Position numbers and translations under genes: made by a program. The notes beneath the pieces are model-generated. The model saw only the letters and a program-made list of their open reading frames with translations, made no database searches and had not been told where the DNA came from. 5,014 bases of DNA from Pseudomonadota bacterium (GTDB lineage Bacteria > Pseudomonadota > Gammaproteobacteria > Burkholderiales > Burkholderiaceae_B), in NCBI GenBank assembly GCA_023427945.1, contig JAEYZR010000287.1:1-5014 (forward strand), in the 5' to 3' direction. Positions within the stretch are counted from its first letter, which is position 1. Each line of letters starts with the position of its first letter. Positions 1 through 5,014 of the stretch are shown one piece after another.

Positions 1-407
1 CCTTCATGGAGGAGCCTCTGGTGGTGGTCGCGCCTTTGCATCAGGCCGACCAGGACCCCCACACACTGCTGCGCAACGAACCTTTCATCCGCTATGACCG
101 GACCGTGCATGGCGGCCAGCTCGCCGATCGCTATCTGCGCGATCAGGGCATACGTCCACATCAACGGCTGGAGATCGATGGTGTGCTGGCGATTGCCGCG
201 CTTGTGCACGAAGGGCTGGGCGTCTCGCTCATCCCGGACTGGTCAGCCACCTGGAATTCGCTGGCCGTCGCCTGTATCAAGCTACCTGGTCGCACACCGG
301 TGCGGCGCAATGGCCTGATCTGGAATCAGCAGGGCCATCATGCCCGTCTGGCATCTGCGCTGTTCGCCGAGGCACGTTCGATTTTTGGCGGCGGCCCACC
401 CGCTTGA
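1..407 (+). CDS. LysR-type transcriptional regulator, C-terminal part (5' end outside window)
   Basis: This is the last 134 or so residues of a LysR-type regulator; the N-terminal helix-turn-helix lies left of the window. The frame is open from base 3, so the first in-window ATG (base 6) is an internal methionine. What is visible fits the second half of a LysR effector-binding domain (PF03466 type). EPLVVVAP opens it, then PFIRYDRTVHGGQLADRYLRD, a conserved LEIDGVLAIAALVHEGLGVS stretch, and SLIPDW near the end. Such proteins bind DNA as tetramers and change promoter contacts when a small metabolite binds this domain. The gene converges on the dehydratase gene with 25 bp between the stop codons. 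It is therefore a candidate regulator of the receptor-dehydratase pair, although most LysR genes are divergent from their targets, so this link is inference. The effector is unknown. Family assignment is secure; specific function is not. Confidence 0.9.
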   Translation, partial: FMEEPLVVVAPLHQADQDPHTLLRNEPFIRYDRTVHGGQLADRYLRDQGIRPHQRLEIDGVLAIAALVHEGLGVSLIPDWSATWNSLAVACIKLPGRTPVRRNGLIWNQQGHHARLASALFAEARSIFGGGPPA

Positions 408-424
408 GCAGATGGACCGCCGAT

Positions 425-455
425 GCGGCACATCAGTCTTTCTTGCCCGTGCCGC
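425..455. repeat. Inverted repeat over the 3' end of the dehydratase gene
   Basis: GCGGCAC (425-431) and GTGCCGC (449-455) form a perfect 7-bp stem with a 17-base loop that includes the dehydratase stop codon. It lies between the convergent LysR and dehydratase genes. Neither strand has a T run after the stem, so it is not a classical intrinsic terminator. It might slow polymerase or protect a 3' end in either direction. A 7-bp match in GC-rich DNA can also arise by chance. Confidence 0.3.
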
Positions 456-2166
456 GCAGGAAATCGAAGTCCACACCCTGGTCTGCCTGGGTGACCGTGT
501 CCAGAAACAGCTTCTTGTAGCCGCGCTCGGCAGTGGGTGCGGTAATCGGTCGCGCCTGGCGACGGCGCTCGAGTTCCTCATCCGAAATGAGCAGCGCGAT
601 TTCCCGTGCCTGCACACTCAGGCGGATCTTGTCGCCATTCTGCACATAGGCCAGTGGCCCTCCGATCGCCGACTCGGGCGTCACATGCAGCACGATGGTG
701 CCGAATGCGGTCCCGCTCATGCGGCCGTCAGAGATACGAACGATATCCTTCACGCCCTGTACTGCCAGCTTTTTCGGAATGGGGATGTAGCCCGCTTCGG
801 GCATGCCCGGTGCGCCCTTGGGGCCGATGTTCTTGAGCACCAGCACGTCGTCTGCCGTCACATCCAGGTCGTCGGCGTCGATGCGGCTGGCCAGATCGGC
901 CGCGTCTTCGAAGACCACGGCACGGCCGGTATGTTCCATCAGTTTTGCATCGGCCGACGACTGCTTGATGATGGCTCCGCCTGGCGCCAGGTTGCCCTGA
1001 AGGACGGCAATACCCCCTTGCGGATAGATAGGATTGTCCAGCGTGCGCACCACGTGCTGCTCGAAAGCGGGGCCGCTGGCTTCGATCTCTTCACCCAGGG
1101 TGCGACCAGTGACGGTCATCGCATCGAGCTTCAGGACGGGCTTCAACTGGCGCAGCAAGGTGGCCATGCCGCCCGCCTTGTGGAAGTCTTCCATGTAGTG
1201 CTGGCCCGAGGGCTTGAGGTTCAGCAGCACCGGGGTATCGTGGCCCATCCGGTCCAGGGCCTTCAGGTCGATGTCCAGGCCCAGGCGCCCGGCGATGGCT
1301 GCCAGGTGGACGATGCCGTTGGTGGAGCCGCCGATCGCCAGCAGCACGCGCATGGCGTTCTCGAAGGCATCAGGGGTGAGGATCTTGTCGATCGTCAGTT
1401 TCTGCTGCGCGATGCGCACAGCCTGCATGCCGGTCATCTCGGCCACCCGCATGCGGTCGGCCGTCACCGCAGGCGGTGTCGCGCCGCCAGGCACGGTCAT
1501 GCCCAGCGCTTCGGCAATACACGCCATCGTGCTGGCCGTGCCCATGACCGAGCACGTCCCCACGCTGGCCACCAGCTGGTTGTTCACGTCGGCGATCTCG
1601 GAGTCGTCGATCTCCTCGGCACGATACTTTCCCCAGTAACGCCGGCAATCGGTACAGGCACCCACCCGTTCGGAGCGATGCGACCCCGTCAGCATCGAGC
1701 CGGTGATCAACTGGATCGTCGGAATATTGGCCGAGGCGGCTCCCATGAGCTGCGCCGGCACGGTCTTGTCGCACCCCCCGATCAGCACCACGGCATCCAT
1801 AGGCTGCGCGCGGATCATTTCCTCGGTGTCCATCGACATGAGGTTGCGCAGATACATGCTGGTCGGGTAGGCGAAGCTCTCGTGAACCGATATGGTGGGG
1901 AAGTCCATAGGCAGGCCCCCTGCGAGCATGATGCCGCGCTTCAATGCCTCCATCAGTTGCGGGACGTTGCCGTGACAGGGGTTGTAAGCGCTCCCCGTAT
2001 TGGCAATGCCGATCACCGGACGATCCAGCGCCGAGTCGGTGTAGCCAGCTCCCTTGATGAACGCCTTGCGTAGGAACAGCGAGAAACCGCTATCGCCATA
2101 GCTGGTCAATCCTTTGCGCAAGCCGGTCGCTGCGGCCTCACTGGGTCCTGCCTTCTTCTTCGTCAT
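433..2166 (-). CDS. IlvD/Edd-family dehydratase, probable sugar-acid (aldonate) dehydratase
   Basis: This 577-residue enzyme belongs to the IlvD/Edd family (PF00920), iron-sulfur dehydratases that remove water from 2,3-dihydroxy acids to give 2-keto-3-deoxy acids. Three cysteines sit where cluster ligands are expected: C64 (NPCHGN), C132 (GGCDKTVPA) and C205 (GTCSVMGTAS). E96 (VHES) and D133 are probable Mg ligands, K134 the lysine that is carbamylated in relatives, and S484 (DGRMSGTAFG) the catalytic serine. From memory, these fall 4-5 residues beyond the equivalents in Rhizobium L-arabinonate dehydratase. The length and the ACTDCRRYWG segment (170-179) also favour the aldonate group over biosynthetic IlvD. 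The ATG at 2166 follows a purine-rich AGAAGAAG (2170-2177). The gene lies 34 bp after the Bug receptor gene, which suggests co-transcription and a catabolic role. The substrate could be a pentonate or hexonate. Automatic annotation would probably call it dihydroxy-acid dehydratase; a role in branched-chain amino acid synthesis is less likely but not excluded. Confidence 0.92.
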   Translation of the reverse strand: MTKKKAGPSEAAATGLRKGLTSYGDSGFSLFLRKAFIKGAGYTDSALDRPVIGIANTGSAYNPCHGNVPQLMEALKRGIMLAGGLPMDFPTISVHESFAYPTSMYLRNLMSMDTEEMIRAQPMDAVVLIGGCDKTVPAQLMGAASANIPTIQLITGSMLTGSHRSERVGACTDCRRYWGKYRAEEIDDSEIADVNNQLVASVGTCSVMGTASTMACIAEALGMTVPGGATPPAVTADRMRVAEMTGMQAVRIAQQKLTIDKILTPDAFENAMRVLLAIGGSTNGIVHLAAIAGRLGLDIDLKALDRMGHDTPVLLNLKPSGQHYMEDFHKAGGMATLLRQLKPVLKLDAMTVTGRTLGEEIEASGPAFEQHVVRTLDNPIYPQGGIAVLQGNLAPGGAIIKQSSADAKLMEHTGRAVVFEDAADLASRIDADDLDVTADDVLVLKNIGPKGAPGMPEAGYIPIPKKLAVQGVKDIVRISDGRMSGTAFGTIVLHVTPESAIGGPLAYVQNGDKIRLSVQAREIALLISDEELERRRQARPITAPTAERGYKKLFLDTVTQADQGVDFDFLRGTGKKD

Positions 2167-2200
2167 GGACTTCTTCTACGTATGAAAGGTAATAAAAAAA

Positions 2201-3208
2201 TCAGTTCACTGTGATGTTGCCATCGCGGATCACTTTGGCCCATTGATCGATCTCGGCCTTCAGCCTGACCTTCGAGTCCGCAATAGACAACGGTGCCGCA
2301 AATACGCCTTGTTCGAGCAGCTGAGCCCGAACACTTTCCTTCTTCAGTCCTGTCAGCAGGGCGGCATTGATCTGGTCGAGTATGGGTTGCGGGGTTCCCG
2401 CAGGCGCCATCACACCAAACATGGATGCGACATTGAATCCATCCAGGCCCTGTTCCTTGGCCGTGGGCACGTCGGGCAGCATGGATATGCGCTCCGGCGT
2501 GAGCACCGCCAGCGCACGCAACTGCCCCGACTTGATGAACGAAATGGCGGCAGGCACGGTTTCGGTCATGGTCTCGACCTGGCCACCCACGAGATCCGTC
2601 ATCGCCGGACCGCTACCGCGATAGGCGACGTGCTGGATCTTTGCGCCAGTGATCTGCTTGAACAACTCCATGGCCATGCGTTGCGGTGCGCCGGCACCCG
2701 AGGAGGCGAAGTTGAGCTTTTCCGGGTTTTTCTTGGCGTAATCGACCAATTCCTTCAGATTGTTGATCGGCAGGGAAGGGTTGACCACGGCGACCAGGGG
2801 TACGGAGCCTACGATGCCTGCGGGTGTGAGATCGTCGGTCAGGCTGTACTTGAGCGTGTTTTTCTCCAGCGTGGCCATCACGGAATGGGAGGTCAACGCC
2901 CCCATCAACAGGGTATAGCCATCGGGCGTAGCCCGTGCCACCTCGGCCGCACCGATGTTGCCGCCTGCTCCACCCCGGTTTTCGATCACGACCTGGCCAC
3001 CGATTTCATCGGCCAGCGTCTTGCCTACGATACGTCCGATCACGTCGGTGGCGCCGCCGGGCGGGTAGGGCACGATCAATCGGATGGGCTTGTCTGGGTA
3101 TTTGCTGGCCGCCTGTGCGGCGCCCATCAGCGGGGCAGTCGCAAAAACGGCAAGCAGTGCTGCAACAGTGGCGCGTTTGCGCGCGCTATAGCGGGAAGTG
3201 CGGATCAT
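2201..3208 (-). CDS. Bug/TctC-family periplasmic solute-binding receptor
   Basis: This 335-residue protein belongs to the Bug family (PF03401), the extracytoplasmic receptors of tripartite tricarboxylate transporters, which usually bind carboxylates. Residues 1-33 form a Sec signal peptide: basic start (RTSRYSARKR), hydrophobic core (ATVAALLAVFATAPLMG) and an AQA cleavage site before ASKYPDKP. The mature protein opens with the family signature PYPPGGATD (47-55). RGGAGGNIGA follows (78-87), with TPDGYTLL (94-101); these glycine-rich loops normally hold the ligand carboxylate. GAPQRMAMELFK and LPDVPTAKEQG further on are also typical. The start at 3208 is chosen because it gives a compact signal peptide; the frame is also open to an ATG at 3241, which would add 11 residues (MWPIKPTRETA) before it. 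No TctA or TctB gene is nearby, so it is an orphan receptor, as is common in Bordetella and relatives. The dehydratase gene follows after 34 bp, suggesting that the ligand is a sugar acid or other hydroxy acid. The ligand cannot be named from sequence. Confidence 0.93.
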   Translation of the reverse strand: MIRTSRYSARKRATVAALLAVFATAPLMGAAQAASKYPDKPIRLIVPYPPGGATDVIGRIVGKTLADEIGGQVVIENRGGAGGNIGAAEVARATPDGYTLLMGALTSHSVMATLEKNTLKYSLTDDLTPAGIVGSVPLVAVVNPSLPINNLKELVDYAKKNPEKLNFASSGAGAPQRMAMELFKQITGAKIQHVAYRGSGPAMTDLVGGQVETMTETVPAAISFIKSGQLRALAVLTPERISMLPDVPTAKEQGLDGFNVASMFGVMAPAGTPQPILDQINAALLTGLKKESVRAQLLEQGVFAAPLSIADSKVRLKAEIDQWAKVIRDGNITVN

Positions 3209-3227
3209 GGCTGTCTCTCGAGTAGGT

Positions 3228-3258
3228 TTTATGGGCCACATCAGGCGAACCTGCTCAA
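3228..3258 (-). promoter_or_regulatory. Possible weak promoter for the receptor-dehydratase operon
   Basis: Read leftward, a TTGAGC (3253-3258) resembles a -35 element and CATAAA (3228-3233) a -10 element, each matching four of six consensus bases. The spacing is 19 bp, longer than the ideal 17. A transcript would start near 3221, about a dozen bases before the chosen receptor start at 3208, and would exclude the upstream ATG at 3241. A poor promoter is expected where a LysR-type activator is needed. This is a pattern match by eye only. Confidence 0.25.
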
Positions 3259-3271
3259 GAATGGTCGCAAA

Positions 3272-3288
3272 TTTTGCTTATCGCAAAA
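3272..3288. promoter_or_regulatory. Putative LysR-type operator (T-N11-A palindrome)
   Basis: TTTTGCTTATCGCAAAA is a perfect dyad: arms TTTTGC and GCAAAA around a 5-bp centre. Inside it, T3274 and A3286 give the T-N11-A pattern with dyad symmetry that LysR-type regulators recognise. The centre (3280) is 72 bp upstream of the receptor start. It falls near -60 relative to the candidate promoter, the usual place for a LysR recognition site. An extra TCGCAAA copy (3265-3271), 16 bp from the one at 3281-3287, could mark a secondary half-site. The partial LysR gene at the left edge is the only regulator in view. The symmetry is seen; the binding protein is inferred. Confidence 0.45.
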
Positions 3289-3315
3289 CCAAAAAGGTTT
3301 TTTGTCTGGCGATAA
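3278..3315. repeat. Nested AT-rich inverted repeat between xthA and the receptor gene
   Basis: The outer arms TTATCGC (3278-3284) and GCGATAA (3309-3315) are exact reverse complements. Inside them AAAACC (3285-3290) and GGTTTT (3296-3301) form a second stem around an A5 loop, leaving a one-sided 7-base bulge (3302-3308). The right half of the LysR-type palindrome overlaps the left arm. A T8 run (minus strand, 3314-3321) lies just after the xthA stop but before this structure in the direction of transcription. No T run follows the structure on either strand, so a standard terminator is not supported. It may be a further operator, a bent AT-rich promoter segment or an RNA hairpin. Confidence 0.4.
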
Positions 3316-3326
3316 AAAAAAGAGTC

Positions 3327-4106
3327 TTACAGCGCCAGAGTGGCCACCACGGGGGTGTGATCCGAAGGCTGGGTATTGCTGCGCGGCGCCTTGTCGATCT
3401 CGCAGGCAGTGCATACCTTGGCCAGCGACTCGGTCAGCAGGATGTGATCGATGCGCAGGCCCGCGTTGCGGCGGAAGGCAAATTGACGGTAATCCCACCA
3501 GGTGAACGATTTCTCCGGTTGTTCGAACTGCCGGAAGGCGTCGGTGAAGCCCAGGTCCAGCAAATCGAAGAACGCACGCCGTTCGGGTTCGGACACCAAG
3601 ACCTGGCCGACCCATTTCTCGGGGTTGTGCACATCCTCGTCTTTTGGCGCGATGTTGTAGTCGCCCAGAACCGCCATGCGAGGCCACACCTTCTGTTCTT
3701 CCTTCAACCACGCATGGAACGCTTCGAACCACTGCAGTTTGTACTGGTATTTGTCTGAATCCAGCGATTGCCCGTTCGGGCAATAGGCACACACCACGCG
3801 CACGTCCCCCTGGGGGCCAGGAAGTGTCACGGCAATCACACGTTGCTGCAGATCCTCGAACCCGGGAATATTGCGGACCACGTTGTCAGCAGGCGTGCGT
3901 GTCAATATGGCCACGCCGTTGTAGGTCTTCTGGCCGGCCCATTGCGCGTGATAGCCGATCTCGGACAAAGGCTGCAGCGGAAATTTATCGTGGGCGAGCT
4001 TGAGCTCCTGGATGCACAGTGCGTCGACCGGGTTGCCTTGCAGCCACTCGATCACTTGAGGCAGACGCACGTTCAGGGAATTTACATTCCAGGTGGCAAT
4101 TTTCAT
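3327..4106 (-). CDS. xthA: Exodeoxyribonuclease III (AP endonuclease)
   Basis: This 259-residue protein is exonuclease III, a base-excision-repair enzyme that cuts at abasic sites and digests one strand of duplex DNA from the 3' end. It belongs to the endonuclease/exonuclease/phosphatase fold family (PF03372) and is close in length to the 268-residue E. coli enzyme. The expected catalytic and metal-binding residues are all visible: N7 (TWNVNS), E34 (IQELK), Y108 (YCPNG), D149 and N151 (GDYNIAP), D220 (RIDHILLT), and D249-H250 (SDHTPV). The frame is open upstream to 4211, but the start at 4106 gives the family N-terminus MKIATWNVNSLN and has an AGGA ribosome-binding site at 4112-4115. It reads in the same direction as the receptor gene but is separated from it by 118 bp containing a putative operator, so it is probably its own unit. 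Nothing suggests a defect. Confidence 0.96.
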   Translation of the reverse strand: MKIATWNVNSLNVRLPQVIEWLQGNPVDALCIQELKLAHDKFPLQPLSEIGYHAQWAGQKTYNGVAILTRTPADNVVRNIPGFEDLQQRVIAVTLPGPQGDVRVVCAYCPNGQSLDSDKYQYKLQWFEAFHAWLKEEQKVWPRMAVLGDYNIAPKDEDVHNPEKWVGQVLVSEPERRAFFDLLDLGFTDAFRQFEQPEKSFTWWDYRQFAFRRNAGLRIDHILLTESLAKVCTACEIDKAPRSNTQPSDHTPVVATLAL

Positions 4107-4133
4107 GATTATCCTGACGGTTTGGTTCGACAA

Positions 4134-4148
4134 AGGCACTACGTGCCT
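4134..4148 (-). repeat. Short hairpin upstream of xthA
   Basis: AGGCAC (4134-4139) and GTGCCT (4143-4148) form a perfect 6-bp stem with a 3-base loop, 27 bp upstream of the xthA start. On the minus strand the stem is followed by TTG, which is too short a T run for a good intrinsic terminator. It could end readthrough from the right weakly or sit in the xthA leader. Its role is unknown. Confidence 0.3.
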
Positions 4149-4180
4149 GACGCCTGCGCCGCTGGTCGTGGCCCTGGGGC

Positions 4181-4315
4181 TCACGTCTGGCAAGCGTATG
4201 CGTCGCAGCATGGATTAGACACGCATTTTGCCTGTGGCTGCGAACCGGACCGGCTGAGCGCCGCACTGAGCTGCTTGCTGAAGTCATAGCGCGCCATCAC
4301 CCCGAAAATCGTCAT
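4181..4315 (-). pseudogene. Possible relic of a TonB-dependent siderophore receptor, C-terminal fragment
   Basis: A 44-codon frame from an ATG at 4315 begins MTIFGVMARYDFSKQLSAAL. Residues 7-20 (4256-4297) closely resemble the penultimate beta-strand region of TonB-dependent siderophore receptors, usually written as MARYDFSKQLSATLN and followed by a VNNLFDKKYY motif. Here that motif is missing: the frame continues as SRSGSQPQAKC and stops at 4181-4183. A TAA lies in frame three codons before the ATG, so the receptor frame does not extend upstream either. The fragment therefore looks like what remains after deletion on both sides. The family pattern is recalled rather than searched, and a match of about 14 residues could be chance. 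An unrelated short peptide is the alternative. Confidence 0.4.
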
Positions 4316-4369
4316 GCCACCTTACCTGGCACCTCGATGCTCACAGCCAGGTTGTAATCTGACGGAATG

Positions 4370-4386
4370 GGCGGGGTTACACCGCC
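4370..4386. repeat. Near-perfect 17-bp palindrome downstream of the oxidoreductase gene
   Basis: GGCGGGGTTACACCGCC is symmetric apart from one mismatched pair: GGCGG and CCGCC arms with GT and AC inside. It lies 46 bp after the oxidoreductase stop, read leftward. A GC stem there could act as a transcript-end structure, but no T run follows. Its symmetry would also suit a protein-binding site. A weaker pair, ACCTGGC (4324-4330) and GCCAGGT (4346-4352), lies nearby. Confidence 0.3.
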
Positions 4387-4402
4387 ACAAACACGAATCA
4401 CT

Positions 4403-4416
4403 CGCATGTGCATGCG
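4403..4416. repeat. Short palindrome CGCATG-TG-CATGCG
   Basis: CGCATG and CATGCG flank a TG centre, 16 bp after the oxidoreductase stop on the minus strand. The two-base centre is too small for an RNA loop without opening the inner pairs. No T run follows it. This may simply reflect alternating purine-pyrimidine composition. Confidence 0.25.
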
Positions 4417-4432
4417 CCCCACGGCAGCACGA

Positions 4433-5014
4433 TCAGTTCTCTGGGCCCACTTGCACGATCAGTTTGCCGAAGTTCTTGCCCTCCAGCAGCCCTTGAAATG
4501 CACTGACCGCATTCTCCAGCCCCTGGACAATGTCCTCGCGATGCTTGATATCGCCCGCTCGCACCCATTGTCCCATCTCCTTGGTAAAGTCGCGATAGTG
4601 GCTGCCATAGTCATCAAAAATGATGAAGCCCTGGACGCGCAATCGTTTGGTCAACGCAGTCCTCATCAACAGAGGAAGGCGATCTTCGCCTTGTTTGCCC
4701 TGGGTGGCGTTGTATTGAGAGACCAGCCCGCACACGGGCACCCGCGCCTTGGTATTGAGCAGACCCAGCACGGCGTCGAACACGGCGCCACCCACGTTCT
4801 CGAAATAGACGTCGATGCCGTCGGGGCAGGCCGCCTTCAGTTTCTGGGCAAAGTCGGGGTCACGATGATCGATGGCGTCGTCGAATCCCAGTTCCTCGCG
4901 GGCATAACGCGTCTTCTCGGCACCACCGGCAATGCCCACCACACGGCAACCCTTCAACTTCGCAATCTGTCCTACGGTAGCGCCGACCGGGCCGGTCGCC
5001 GCTGCCACCACGAC
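4433..5014 (-). CDS. Zinc-independent NADP-dependent MDR oxidoreductase (CurA/PTGR type), C-terminal part
   Basis: About 193 C-terminal residues are present; the N-terminal 40% or so of a roughly 335-345-residue protein lies beyond the right edge. The frame is open to the last base, so the GTG at 5009-5011 is internal. The fragment begins with VVAAATGPVGATVGQIAKLKG, the glycine-rich turn of the Rossmann fold that binds NADP. DVYFENVGG, VCGLVSQYN and LRVQGFIIFDDY follow in the order typical of COG2130 (prostaglandin reductase, leukotriene B4 12-hydroxydehydrogenase, curcumin reductase CurA). These cytoplasmic enzymes reduce activated carbon-carbon double bonds of unsaturated ketones and aldehydes with NADPH, without catalytic zinc. 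It ends with GKLIVQVGPEN. The gene reads toward xthA across a 326-bp gap and shows no obvious link to the receptor-dehydratase pair. The subfamily is clear; the physiological substrate is not, so no gene symbol is given. Confidence 0.92.
   Translation of the reverse strand, partial: VVVAAATGPVGATVGQIAKLKGCRVVGIAGGAEKTRYAREELGFDDAIDHRDPDFAQKLKAACPDGIDVYFENVGGAVFDAVLGLLNTKARVPVCGLVSQYNATQGKQGEDRLPLLMRTALTKRLRVQGFIIFDDYGSHYRDFTKEMGQWVRAGDIKHREDIVQGLENAVSAFQGLLEGKNFGKLIVQVGPEN

Larger units (their letters stand above)
4107..4432. other. Gap of 326 bp with no intact gene: xthA leader, small inverted repeats, receptor relic
   Basis: No open frame here looks like a complete gene. The stretch holds the xthA ribosome-binding site (4112-4115), a small hairpin (4134-4148), a relic resembling a TonB-dependent receptor (4181-4315) and three inverted repeats near the oxidoreductase end (4324-4416). 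No convincing sigma-70 promoter for xthA was found. GATAAT at 4108-4113 (minus) is only one base from the xthA start codon, so it cannot serve as that gene's -10 element. Confidence 0.6.

Noticed and set aside
340..2073. A long plus-strand open frame of 577 codons, antisense to the dehydratase and of the same length
   Set aside because: Its translation is rich in His, Arg and Gln with no recognisable motifs, as expected of an antisense frame in GC-rich coding DNA. The dehydratase on the other strand has clear family motifs throughout. The equal length is coincidence.
2189..2214. T7 run directly after the receptor stop codon, with a small CAGT/ACTG inverted repeat before it, as a terminator or attenuator between receptor and dehydratase genes
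   Set aside because: The only stem is 3-4 bp with a very tight loop, too weak for an intrinsic terminator. The 34-bp spacing is better explained by co-transcription.
3314..3340. T8 run just after the xthA stop (minus strand) as an intrinsic terminator
   Set aside because: The nearest stem before it, GCCA-CTC-TGGC, is only 4 bp and lies about 12 bases away from the T run, so it does not form the usual stem-then-T arrangement.
2243..3505. A 420-codon plus-strand open frame across the receptor gene into xthA
   Set aside because: It runs antisense to two well-supported genes, has low-complexity composition and shows no motif or plausible start context.
4107..4211. N-terminal extension of xthA to an ATG at 4211
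   Set aside because: The extra 35 residues do not resemble exonuclease III, whereas MKIATWNVNS at 4106 is the standard start and has an AGGA ribosome-binding site.
3985..4287. A 100-codon minus-strand frame overlapping the xthA start and the gap
   Set aside because: It overlaps xthA coding sequence in another frame, has Arg/Ser-rich composition and matches no recognisable family.

Overview
The window looks like chromosomal DNA of a GC-rich (about 60% by eye) betaproteobacterium, most likely of the Alcaligenaceae (Bordetella/Achromobacter type). This rests on an orphan Bug-type (TctC) periplasmic receptor next to a catabolic enzyme, a LysR regulator nearby, and a YCPNG-type exonuclease III. 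The genus is inference. No rRNA, tRNA, CRISPR array, insertion sequence or phage gene was seen.

Layout, left to right. Positions 1-407 (+) hold the C-terminal part of a LysR-type regulator, cut by the window edge. It converges, with a 25-bp gap, on a gene pair read leftward: a Bug-family periplasmic binding protein (2201-3208, -) followed after 34 bp by an IlvD/Edd-family dehydratase (433-2166, -). The short AT-rich region upstream of the pair (3209-3326) carries a near-ideal LysR-type palindrome and a larger nested inverted repeat. Next comes xthA (3327-4106, -), encoding exonuclease III with its catalytic residues intact. A gap of about 326 bp (4107-4432) has no intact gene. It holds several small inverted repeats and a short stretch resembling the C-terminal end of a TonB-dependent siderophore receptor, probably a gene relic. 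The right edge (4433-5014, -) is the C-terminal part of a zinc-independent NADP-dependent MDR oxidoreductase (CurA/PTGR type).

How the genes may work together. The receptor would capture an organic or sugar acid in the periplasm, and the dehydratase would convert a sugar acid to its 2-keto-3-deoxy derivative. The LysR protein is a plausible regulator acting at the palindrome upstream of the receptor gene. No membrane transporter partner (TctA/TctB) lies in the window, so the receptor would have to work with one encoded elsewhere. The substrate cannot be read from the sequence. xthA and the oxidoreductase look like unrelated neighbours.

Overall this is a mostly ordinary region. The points most worth a second look are the putative operator, the unassigned dehydratase substrate and the receptor relic.
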